This document shows, piece after piece, positions 28,201-39,395 of a stretch of 64,000 nt of DNA. The notes beneath the pieces are model-generated. The model worked only from the letters and a program-made list of their open reading frames with translations. It ran no database searches and was not told the DNA's origin. The DNA is from Mya arenaria (lineage: Eukaryota > Mollusca > Bivalvia > Myida > Myidae), in assembly GCF_026914265.1 (NCBI RefSeq), contig NC_069130.1:16329366-16393365 (forward strand). Reading direction: 5' to 3'. Within the stretch, counting starts at the first letter, position 1; the number at the start of each line of letters is the position of its first letter. Both the position numbers and the translations under genes were made by a program.

Positions 28201-28619
28201 AGACAAATATCTTTGATTTTTTTTAATTTGGCCTCTACGCTTTTGCGTCAAATTGAACTAGGCTTAAAACTTTAATTGTTGAGGGTATGAGTTCATGCCT
28301 ATTACATCAAGGTGATACTTTAAGGCAACAGTAAATCAACAACGAGTGATCCAACATTACAAATAACGACCTAAATACACCGGTTTTTGAAAATATGAAA
28401 CAAGGAAGAAATATAAAGATAACGATGCTATGTTTTGATTACTTTAACCTTACAATGTTTAATTAAGTAATAATTAAAAAAAAACATATAAAGCTTTGTG
28501 ACTAAAAGATACGTTGTATATCTGGAACACCCTGATTTTCGAAATGTAAATCTACACATAACTAAATTACGTTGATATTGAAAGTAAAACAAAGTTAGAG
28601 CATGAAAACATAAACAAAC

Positions 28620-28686
28620 CTGAGACACCAATCATGCTGAAGGTCATAAAACTGACAAGAATACTTTTAATTCAATGAAAATGTTA
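28620..28686 (-). pseudogene. Orphan exon 1 of a family 1 gene
   Basis: Duplicate of the signal-peptide exon at 14,828-14,894. It keeps the GTTTG donor and encodes MTFSMIGVS just before it, but the original start codon is gone and an in-frame TGA replaces the GGA codon. No exons 2-4 lie downstream on the minus strand before 27 kb, because the duplicated block ends inside intron 1. Its upstream sequence (28,690-28,800) also came along. Confidence 0.75.
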
Positions 28687-28809
28687 GCTTGTTATTTTAA
28701 CACCTATTGAAAATATAAACACTGCTCTATGTTTATCACCAGCGTTTTAGTTTCAAAGTGTAGAGCTGAGCGGAAGTTAACAGTGAAAAATAAATCAAGA
28801 TAACAATCC

Positions 28810-31120
28810 ACTGTGTCTCATCTGAGTAACCCCGTGTAATAATAGCGCATACTGGTTTCCCAGTTTATATCATATCTGTTTGGTACAGGTATATATCTAC
28901 ACATATTTACCATCGCTACTTTTAAACTTGGAAGAAAGAGCTAAAAGCTATAGTGGAGTAACAGATTACTACACATTCCATTGAAAGAATGAACGCGTAT
29001 CAACACATTGCCAACCTATTTATTTCATTGGTAGTTTGTTAATGCGAAAACAATAAAGTGGTGATTAACTGACTGATTGAATTTCATGGTGATTTCATTG
29101 ACTGATAAACCTTTTTCTCAAAAATAGTTTGGGAGGCAAAATCCCTAGACTGATAACATGTTCGTTAACAACGATATTAACACCACCCACATTTCAAAAT
29201 GCCCTGAATCAACTGTTAAGATGAGGATTTTAGGTTATTGTGATAGGCAGTCAGCACTTAAAGTTGGAACCGTAAAACCAAAAGTACGGTATCTTAAAGT
29301 AAAGCCAAGGGGAACAACTATTTTTATTCAATTTCGTATATTTCCTGTTGTTTGTAGTTAATAGTTAAATATACCATAATTGATGTATAATATAAATAAA
29401 TAAAAACAATCACTTTTCAGTTCATTTTTTAATAACGTATTTCAAAAGGGAATCAACCTGACTCTCACATAGGATTTTATAAAAACGTAGTCCGCAAAAT
29501 GCATGACGTCATCGTAAGTGAATCATCTTACCCGGGTCGGGTAAGATAGAAATTTCCAGGCCACTCGGGGACTAATGTCCGTTATGCAAGAATCAGAGAT
29601 CATCTTCAAGAGTTAGGACTTATTTGTTCACGGATTCGTGTTCAAATTATAGGAATCTGATCTATCCCTAGCCGTCGATTTTACTTCAAAGGTGCATATT
29701 GTTTAATGTGAAAACGTTAGTCTATTCAAACAGGATTCAAAAACAATTGGTCATCGGTGTTCAGCATTCCCAAAACTGCATTAATCAGAATAAAAGATGA
29801 TTATGAGACCAAGTGTTTCAGCAGAATATTCTTAGGTCGCTGGTCGGTGGGTTTTCAATGTTAGGCTGAATGTATGTTTGCCCCCCCCCCCTCGACTTAA
29901 TTCACACCCAAATTTTATATATGTCTATATAAGGACTTGTTCAGATTCGTAGAGATAATTGACCTATTTATTATCTTCCATTTTTACAATCAAATAAAAC
30001 AGTGCATTATGTTGTTGGTAAAACGTTTTTATTCCAACTTGTTTTAAAAACCATATCATCTGTAAGAGATATGATTTGATTCTTTACGAATTGCTTCTGA
30101 CGATTAACATTCTAGTGCTACGCATTGTTACAGAAAAAAACACAATGAAGCGATACGCATCGCTTCAGACCATACACAATATTCAGTTTACGCATTTCTC
30201 CTGATTAGACAAAATGTAGCGTTACGGATTGCTTCTTACGGTATACAATGATATACTTTGTAGCAGACGATCTTTTTTTAAACCCGCAATGTAAAAGTTT
30301 TACATTTTGTAACTCGTTTATTAACTTGCTTTGTATAATCATAAACCTCAATATTTAGCTATTTTGTTTAAACTATTTAACCACTTAAACCATTGTAACT
30401 TATCAAGTGACTAGTTCCGATGAGGTCGACACTTTACGGTCTGACGCGCCGCAGGAATTTAAATCAGGTGGGCTCATCCGGTTAATATGCACTCAGTGAC
30501 ACAATTAAATATACTATAAAAAGCCGCCAACTAGGACGGCGTAGAAAATGAGTCGTTTTTGGGTGCGCTCGAGCGAAACTCTTGTAGAGTATCGATTAAA
30601 CATTTTTCGTTAGCAGACGATTTCTTTGCACAGTTTCGGCTTTTATATGAGAAATTATTTCTATCACATCATCGATAACTGGATTATCTATATTCTTAGA
30701 TTCTATAGCTTTTGTTTATAGCCCTCTATCTTAAAGCATATTGATTAAACCGGCTGAGACGAGACCTTTTGCATATCATAAGGCTACCTCACAAAAACCA
30801 GATTTCAATAATATATGAATTAGAAATAAGCAGTTTATAACTATTAAAACGTGAAAGAAACCTGTCAGAATATGTTTTATTAAGTTAACTATAATGAAAT
30901 CAATAGACAGGTATAAGGCACAGTGGTCATACACAATAGTACTGTTATAGGCTTTATTCTACCTGAAACATCTTCCAATAAACTATAACGTCAGATAATT
31001 ACGCTCTATATAGATTGAAACAATAACAGATACGGGGACAATCACAGTTGTATTCCGTCTTACCAATATCATGTTTAAAGGTACACGGATAAAGACCAAA
31101 CATATACATTATACATCAAA
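28810..31120. other. Non-coding, dyad and quasi-repeats
   Basis: No gene supported. Contains a perfect 10-bp dyad at 29,525-29,547 (ATCTTACCCG, GGT spacer, CGGGTAAGAT), a C-run near 29,880, and four or five imperfect units of about 36 bp at 30,086-30,255 sharing TTACGNATTGCTTC. Confidence 0.55.
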
Positions 31121-31303
31121 CAAGAGCCATACTGCTTCAAGACAGCAAACATTACACAGTTATCAATTTATCTTCATTGGTCACTGTTATGGCAACCGCC
31201 CTGGTACGGTCAGTAAAAAGCGATCGTAAATACAGAAAGCCCTGTAGCTTTTAACAGAGCCATACTGCTTCAAGACAGCAAACATTATTATTTTACATTA
31301 TTA

Positions 31304-31362
31304 TTGGGTTGGTCAAAGTACGCATGGAGTCCTTCGGACTCCACACACATTGACCAACCCAA
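31304..31362. repeat. Near-perfect 59-bp palindrome (hairpin)
   Basis: Outer arms TTGGGTTGGTCAA and TTGACCAACCCAA pair perfectly, and inner arms GGAGTCC and GGACTCC pair around a 3-nt TTC loop (31,326-31,342). The sequence between outer and inner arms is partly complementary. It interrupts the second 133-bp unit in duplication copy 2 and is followed by a region shared with 6,366-6,500. Confidence 0.85.
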
Positions 31363-31434
31363 TTGTGTTCATACCCCGATAATGACATCAACTCCGCAAT
31401 TCATTCCTTAAGTGAACATTAAGAAACGTGTTTC

Positions 31435-34050
31435 TATTTGAAGCAACTTATCGCTGTAATTTCCATTGACATCATCTTTGAATGCGGCCAACCTCATCGG
31501 CCTCTCCTGCACGGGATTTTTATTATGAGAGTTCGTGAAACATGGAATCCCAAGCAGTAATCCATGAATGATTAATGGTATTTACCCAATGTTGAGCACT
31601 TACGCAAGTACATGAACAGAACTATATACATATATGTATTGTTTTAAACCAATAATTCTGAAATTGAGTTACTTGTGAACATTTAGAGACGCATTTCTTT
31701 TTAAAGCAACTAATCGTTGTAATTTCCATTGACATCATCTTTGAAGGCGCCAACCTTCAATAGTTTCTTTACACCAAGATTACACCACAACTTCAATTTC
31801 TTAAAAGAACAGCCTGTCGCCGATTGCAGATATTTTTCGATGAACGCAATATTGTCGGATATGTTCGGTTCACGAAAGATCTCATAACATTTTACATTAT
31901 ACTTCGACTTATACACATTTTAACCAGCCTAACTGCGTTCAATACCAACTAATGACATCAATAGCACACTTCAATCCTTAAATGGAAACACGAGTGAGTG
32001 ATTAACTTCTTATACTGTACATTATACGTGTTAAAGTAACAACAAACGCGATAGAAATTAAATACTTTTAATATATTTTTCAATAAAAATAAGCCCTATA
32101 CGAAGTGTCAATTTTTATTTTTAGAATGGGAAAGCCCTATAAACTGTATGCACTGTTACGAAATATATCTAAAAATAAATCATTTTGAGCTTTGACATAT
32201 ATTGAAAACCCCATTTCTGTTTTTGACAAATCGGTTAGAATATGGTTGATTTTGTCATAATGAACTATCTTATCAACCTTATACATGCTTATCAAACTAA
32301 AACAAATCGATACATAACGATCAATTGACACCATGAAACACCTAATGCATACAAAAAACGTTATCCAAACCAAAAGTTGATCCTTACACCTAATAAAGCT
32401 TACTGGGATTTCTCACATAGAGTAAGTTATAAAAATAGCTTGAAATATTCCCTTTCAGCTAGACTAGTATAAATTAGTAGAAAAATCCGAAGGGTCATTC
32501 AAAATTAGACAGGTGGATTGCGCGGTCGTTTATTTGATTTACTGAAATATTACAATATACCTGAAAAAACTATATATAACGTATTATCACTTACGATAAA
32601 ACGATACGAAATAAGATAAATCAATTTTGATTTAAACAATGAGTGAAAGTTAAAATACTAAACGATTTGGTATACATAATTGAACAATTTAGCATTCAAG
32701 GACTACACACTTTGTTTCTGTTATATCAGAATGTATGAGATGATGAGAACGGCTCTGTTGTAAGTAGAACTTAGTGTTTCTTTTCGTGGAATATATATGC
32801 CCTTTAAACCGAAGATAAGCTCAATGTCTTTCTAAAACAAATCAATCCATTTTTTTTTCTTGTTCTCGATATTTTTTTTATCAGCAAAAACATACTTTTT
32901 TTATAATTTAAATCAAATTTTCAGGTACATTTAAACAAGCTGAATTTAGATTTTATTCTCAAATCATGTACTAGGCATTCTAATTTCATACATTTAAACG
33001 ACACAAAGTACAATACTTATAATTGCATTACATATAAAACCTATCAACAATTTTCAAACTGGGCTAGCGTTCACATTTGGTCTTAATTGGATCTTAAAAC
33101 GATATAGCTAATCGGATTACTTGTTAACATAACTGACAAAAAGAGTGAATGAAGTCCATGATGAATGCCCATAAGGTTGACTTAAGTTGCATATTTAATA
33201 CCATTTGATATCAATCAAAGTATTCCATTTGAGATGTGTGCCATTCGGTATAAAGATAACTAAATAACTTCATTTTTGTATCGATATTTCCTTCTAAGCT
33301 GGCTCAAGCGGTTTTTGATTCTGTCATGCGACATAGATACTTAAAATCAAAATGAACATTCACCTTATAAATATTACAAGGTAACTGTATTTATTTTTCT
33401 ATTTCTGGTCGGTATTTCATCAGTGTACAAGCAAATATAATTTAATTTTGTTTGAATTATTTAATTTTCATCAATGGTCACTGGACATTTGCTTTAGCGC
33501 ACGTGCAATGAAAACGAATATGAACATACAATGCACTTTTACCTTAGGTTTTTTTTTATAAAAGCATCGCATTCCATTGGGACGATTGCGGGCATCCTAT
33601 CTGATCATCTTGTTTATCCGTGTACATGCAGCTATAAATTTAAATAATAACAGGATCGTCGCATTTTGATGTTTTCAACCGAAGTCTGTCAAGTTTTACG
33701 TTAAAATTTATCCATGTAAAATATATGTCCAGGTTTTAGATTAATATTTCAACTATAAATTTAAGACATGTGTATTTAATCCTAGCACTGCAATGTGTGC
33801 AAGTTATCCTCGAGAGTCACAAATCATCTAGTGTAAACATAAGTTAATCACTGAAGTCATCTGCGTGTTTATGTCAATATTAAATAACTTGAGCAAATGT
33901 TTTGCAATACGAGATACCCGACACAATGGATTTACAAATTTCCTGTTTAATCTACTGAATAACCCATTGAGATGTAAACTTCATAACACAGTTAACAGCG
34001 AGCATTCAGCTTGTTTGGTTATAAGGTGAATGAGTTGAATTATATTTCAG
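31435..34050. other. Non-coding flank upstream of galaxin-like gene B
   Basis: A block with TGTAATTTCCATTGACATCA and flanking sequence occurs twice, near 31,455 and 31,714, so a segment of about 250 bp is tandemly duplicated. The rest is co-linear with 19,440-21,246. The start exon of galaxin-like B was not found; no ATG frame is conserved between the copies with a suitable donor. Confidence 0.5.
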
Positions 34051-34489
34051 GATACTTGTTACATGCACTGGAACGGCAGTAAATGCGACTGGTGAGGATG
34101 TTTTGTTAATTTCAATTATATTCTGAAATTGTGACATAATTTGAAACAAACAGATTGAAAAATATGTAACATGATTGTTAAATATGTTTTAACTTGCTTT
34201 AATGTGTTTAATATTTAAAGATGAAATCCGTAATACTATGTAGAACATGATAACATTTTGTAATTTTATTTTTTTAAGTTTGTGGTATAACACAAATAAA
34301 TGCAAATACAGAAATCTGCTGCGGAAGCCTTCCTCAGGAAGGTTCAGAGGCGGACACGAGTTTGGATGTTTTCAAGGTTAGGATTAAAAGGTATTTTTTC
34401 CGTAGTTCACAGTTCACCCACACGATTTTGTCTTAGAACTGCTATTTGATTTACATTTTGATGTTATTATTTATCATATTATTGTTGCT

Positions 34490-34496
34490 GTTAATA

Positions 34497-34588
<92 letters not shown>

Positions 34589-34850
34589 CATGATGATCAT
34601 GATAAATATTGGTGATGATGATGATGATGATAATGATGATGAATCATGATGATGATGATGATGATGATGACGCTGCTGCTGTTGCTGCTGCTGCTGCTGT
34701 TGAAGATGATGATGATGATAATGATGACGATGGTGATGATGATCATGATGACTATTATGATGATGATTCATGATGAATCATAATGAATCATGAATCATAA
34801 TGAATAATGATGATGATGATGATAATGATGATGATGATGATGAAAATAAA
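34490..34850. repeat. GAT microsatellite with CTG block, galaxin-like B intron
   Basis: A GAT run (about 34,498-34,590), a TGCTGCTGCTG block near 34,670-34,700, then interrupted GAT/AATCAT motifs running to within about 30 bp of the acceptor. It occupies the same intron position as the tract in copy A, so the microsatellite predates the duplication. Confidence 0.92.
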
Positions 34851-36868
34851 AATATTTCACAGAGAAATTTTCAACAAAACTGAAAAAGTTGCTTGTGGCG
34901 ATGGACTGGAACTCATAACCAGTGTGGAAGAGATATACACGAAAGACTTCATCTGTTGTTTTGGCCAGTTTCATATAAAGGAGAATGATGACGGTAAGAA
35001 TTATTCTGCTTTCACTACTACACTCAAGATTATTACAAAATCAAAATAATTGACTATTCGTCTTTCCAAGAAATATAACACGAATCCCTACATCCAAATT
35101 TATAATTTGCAATACCTTTTATAAAAGAAGTAAACTTAAACGATTATTCGGACTTCTCCCGATGTAATATTAGAAAAATAATATGTTTAATAAATATATA
35201 TACACCCATTTTGGCTTACTTAAGTTGTGATTTTTATTGCAACTAATAGGATGCTGTCGTGGTGATTAGGAGCGGTTTTACAAACGAAGATTGCAAGAGT
35301 GTTGCAATGGTGTCGTGGTCGATCGCAAGGTCGGTACGGCTCAGGTGTGTCGCGGAACAGAACTTGTGGATAGAAATGCGAGAATCTATAGAGTACGTCA
35401 ATGCACAGGACAAAACGGACAAAAAAAAACAGAATATGACCCAAGCCGTTATGTTTGCTGCATACAAACCGGTAGGCTGTAATTTCCTGTTCGCATTCCA
35501 GTTAAATGAAATTACCTGAATATTTATTAATACCGCTTATTTTGATGTATGTTGTATTTCTATGACGTTTGTGGTATTGTGTGTCTCTCATAAAGTTTGT
35601 GTTACGTCTTTGTAGTCCCTGTAATTGCCGTTGTATTATTAATAGCTGTACCACCATCACAGTTACTCTTGTTTTCAAACAAATGGCAAAATAAATCATG
35701 AAGTGTCTTATTGTTATTGAAGGGATTACTCAATTATCTTCTTACTGTTCATTTCAGGTCTTATAATAGCAAAACCGGGACCAGGGCAATACTTCTGTCA
35801 AGATAATGGCGTATATAATTCATATCTAATGCAACTGATACGTCTAAAGAATGGCTCTAACGTTGTTATCCAGAAAGACATCAAATTATGTGGGAGTGGT
35901 AAGCATTATTAAACGTAGGGCTGAGGCAAGAGTTTTGTATCTGAGGGATGAAACTTCTCAGGAAGGGGAGGCAACTTTGAACGTTGTTCTAAAATGAAAT
36001 TTATGTGGATAAAGTGTAGTTAGGGGAATTTGATGATCCACCTACAATTAAGCATGAAGTTTGAAATGGAACAGTTTGGTGTTTTATTTTCATCTTTTAC
36101 TCCGATTTTGAAAATGACAATTTAGTATGTGGGTGGGGCTAGGCATAGAGTGGTGCGTTATAAATGTATTTCAACTTCAATTATCGAATAGTTTTATTCA
36201 CAAAAATGTTCCAATAGGGATCACTGGAGTATGTCATAAATGGTTTTGTGTATTTTGTAATTTAATAAAAACAAATATATCAATAAGGTTTTATTTTCAA
36301 ATGTTAGGCCAAAAGATACTCGTACTTGTTGTGAACTTTATTTCCTTTATCTGCCTATATTCTTAAAACAATATTTAATGATTAGCATTCCATCTGATTG
36401 CAGCTTTTATCACAACGCGAAGTCCATTTTATGACACCTACTGCTGTGACGGTGTTATACATCAATTGGAAAAGAGCAAATGGAACACAATGGAATGTTG
36501 TGGGACAAAGATGTATAACTACACAAGCCAAACATGCTGCAACAAAGTCATTCTTAACGGTGATCAGGGATGTTGTCAAGGACGTAAGAATTACGTAGTG
36601 TTGCTTTATTTCAATTTCATATTAATAAAGTTTATTTTATGCTTTCTGGTGGTTTATAGAGAATTATCAGTGATATAACTACAGTGAAAATATCAATTTG
36701 ATAATGTTCACTGTTTTAAAATTCGAGCCCGCTCTCAGTTCAAAGTCAAACATCAGCGCACAGCGGATTTGGACCCAATTTCTACGACGTCATTTCCACG
36801 TTTTTCAAATATTGTGTAATGAAATGCCTTTTAAATCCAATTTTAGACATAATTATGATAAAAAAAAT

Positions 36869-37003
36869 TGTTTGTGTCAGTGTAAGATAGCAATATATCT
36901 AACCTCGTGAAGACCAAAATTAAGTACGTCAGTGGCTACGTCACTCGTGAACTATATATTTTGATGATCGTGGAATATGTCACGATCTTACACTGAAACA
37001 AGC
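36869..37003. mobile_element. Short foldback MITE in galaxin-like B intron
   Basis: Inverted termini: left TTTGTGTCAGTGTAAGATAG, right (other strand) GCTTGTTTCAGTGTAAGATC. Length about 135 bp, non-coding. It lies in the intron after the exon ending at 36,583, within the 1.5-kb segment missing from copy A. Confidence 0.65.
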
Positions 37004-38887
37004 TAGTAACCCCTATTCATATTTAAGAATTATTGGCGTTATACATTCATTTGTAATACTTGTTCATAGGGTTTGTGTCAAGTGTTATCCAGTCACAAAT
37101 ATACAACGGAAATAACGGGAACAAGCTCCGTAGGCAAACAATAATAAATAAACCCTATTTAGAGGCATAAGCTGTGGGTCCAAACGACAAAAGCGTAAAC
37201 TGACCACAAATACACCATACATGCATCTACATGACTTCATCAAAACATGTACACGAGTTGATTGCCGCCTTAGATGGCACAAAGCCTGAATATCCCCCTA
37301 GCAATAGTACGTTTTGGGCTTTTTGTCTCGGTCATTACACTAAAGCAGACATAAAAAGAAAAAGTGACAGCAAACTTCTGAAAAATATCATGTAGGTGGG
37401 AAGGCTTGACTTTTGTCTGAACAATTAAATAATGTTTATCATCAATTTGGATCTTTGTTTATATCCAATCGCGAATGCACTTTACGTATATTTCTATATT
37501 CATCGCTATAACAAGTACTATAACAAGTATTCATCGCATTTGTTTCACGTATATTTTAACATAAAGGGAAGCGAAACACATGGGCGATTTATTTTCACTC
37601 TAGTCGTCGAGATTTGTAAAAAAACGATGTTAAAAATGAAGGCAATAAAAGCGACTTAGATTTAGGGTCGGTCGTCACAAGTCCTCGAATTTAGGATCCG
37701 TAGAAAAAACTAAGTTAAATATATCGGCCGTTTGAGCGGAAGATTACACAATGGTATGCATTATTAAACGTACAACCCCACGTAAACAACAAGATAACAG
37801 GTGTATAAATTGCATCGCGTTTAAATATTGAATGCTTTCAGATACACCTTACATTCTGAAGGCCGAAGAATGTTGTGAAAACAAGGTCATCAACAGATCC
37901 AAGGAGCTGTGTTGCAAAAACAGTATTGTGACGAAGACGCATCCTTCCTACTACGGATGTTGCAACATTAATCATGCATGGACAACCTACAATGAGTTTG
38001 ATCCTCCTAAAGTAAGTGAATTTTAAAGGAAGCTTGCAGTAAAATTTAAATACCCAACTCCCTTATCTAGTCGTTTTACCGTTTGTGTACAATGGAAATG
38101 ACAGACAAGCCGACATGGAGCAACCAAATATATAACTAAGACATTTTAGAGACAGATTGTTTGTGGGTTCCCAGCTTCATCAATAAACAACAAACCTATT
38201 GTTTGCCATTGTTTAAGTGGCACACTTTTTGCAAAAAAATGTTTCTTGAAAGGAACTGTTCTATTTCTTCGTTTATGTGATTTAGTTGTCTAATGTAAGT
38301 ATGCAACCGTTTGAAATGTTAGTAATAGTAAGTTCTTGGTTGCTGGGGTTATTTATAAAGTTTAACTGTAATGGTTTTTTCATACTATATGTTTTAAACA
38401 AAAAACTATTTTCATTACAGGAGTGTCTTTTGACCCATATAAGAAAAACATTGCGTAACAATCCGACAAAAACAGGAAGTAGTTCGGAAGGGAATCAAAA
38501 CACAGAAAGTAAAACTACAGAGAGAAGCCCATTAGAAGAATGTCCGTTCACAGAATGTTTTGATAGGGAACAGAAACAACGTTCAACTTGCAAAAAGTTT
38601 TTTGGTATGGAATAAATTAAACGATGTAAAATCGGTTTATTTGCTTGCAGCAAATGTTTTGGCTACTTAAAATAACCATTTTTAACATAACAAATTCGGA
38701 ATCTTCCTTTCAGTTAAATAATTAAATTATGAGAAATGAAATGTGATTGTTTGTCTCGGATTTTCCATTTCAAAATTCAAGAAATGTTCACAGTTATATT
38801 TCATTTTATAAGATATTTAAAGTCGAGTTATTTGAGACGAATAAGAATGTTAAAAATATTCCAACATATGTTTTATTGTTCTTACAG

Positions 38888-39228
38888 AGCTGGACCTTTA
38901 TCTTGACGACGTAAATTTTACGGATGATGGATCAAATCTTAACGTAACAATTATCCAGCCGGATGAATTTGTCAACAAGAAAGTCACAATAGTGTTGCTA
39001 TACATATGTCCATGTCTCGACAGTGGCAATGTGTACACGTTATTTACAAACAAGGGATGGGTAAGAAAATTGACAATAGACGGAAACCTTGAATTCACAA
39101 AATTTCAAACAATAAAGAAAAACGATTTTCTAGTAAGAAGAGGAAGTGGGGAGGACAAATTTAAATGCACAATTAGGCGAAAATATTCTGCTTTCTACAA
39201 TTCGTGGAGAGCTTCACCAGTTCGTTGA
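38888..39228 (+). CDS. C-terminal exon with NTR-like pattern (galaxin-like B)
   Basis: Joins in phase 1 to the exon ending at 38,604, so the protein runs STCKKFF then ELDLYLDDVNFTDDG. The 113-codon exon (stop included) has alternating strand-like segments, a CPCL motif followed by GNVYTLFTNKGW, then LEFTKFQTI and KFKCTIRR. A cysteine before a beta-rich stretch and a central CPCL..G..Y motif are features of NTR (netrin/TIMP-like) domains. Sequence similarity is faint, so the domain call is tentative. The homologous exon is precisely missing from copy A. Confidence 0.6.
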
Positions 39229-39395
39229 AAGTAATATAGTCGAAAACATTGATGCTTTAACGGTGGAAGAGAATATATTGTTATGTAGAGGAGCCACATA
39301 AATTAAATCTAACAATGGAACGTCGTTAGAGGAACAAACACATATTGAAAGATATTTAAATGAACACAGTACGGCAATAAAAGGTCGTCCACCGA

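Larger units (their letters stand above)
34051..39228 (+). pseudogene. Galaxin-like gene with NTR-like C-terminal exon, copy B (5' half disrupted)
   Basis: Exons: 34,051-34,091, 34,279-34,376, 34,865-34,993, 35,250-35,471, 35,758-35,898, 36,404-36,583, 37,842-38,011, 38,421-38,604 and 38,888-39,228. Against copy A, exon 2 has a 1-nt deletion (CCTCAGGAAGG for CCTCATGCAAGG) and exon 4 has TAG for the lysine codon of RGDKE. The exon at 34,865 needs an acceptor two bases downstream of that in copy A. From 35,758 on, everything is open and in phase: AFITTRSPFYDTYCCDGVI, METCC-like MECCGTKMYN, QTCCNKVI, QGCCQG, EECCENKV, KELCCKNS, YGCCNIN. A Ser/Thr/Glu-rich linker and a final exon follow, the latter with CPCLDSGNVYTLF and a TGA stop. 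A signal AATAAA lies at 39,376. It is either a pseudogene or expressed from a downstream start. Confidence 0.72.
28250..39395. repeat. Segmental duplication, copy 2
   Basis: Co-linear with 14,450-26,425 (blocks listed there). The left edge falls where copy 1 passes from the 30-bp minisatellite into unique intron sequence: CAAATTGAACTAGGCTTAAA here against AAAATTGAACTAGGCTTAAA at about 14,455. The few bases to the left, CTACGCTTTTGCG, resemble the last minisatellite remnant CTATGCTTTGGAG. Confidence 0.85.

Noticed and set aside
31710-31916. 68-codon minus-strand frame with KLWCNLGVKK, resembling the WCKLGV start of family 1 last exons
   Set aside because: Only about 20 bases match, and none of the following 6-16 motifs are present, so chance is a sufficient explanation.
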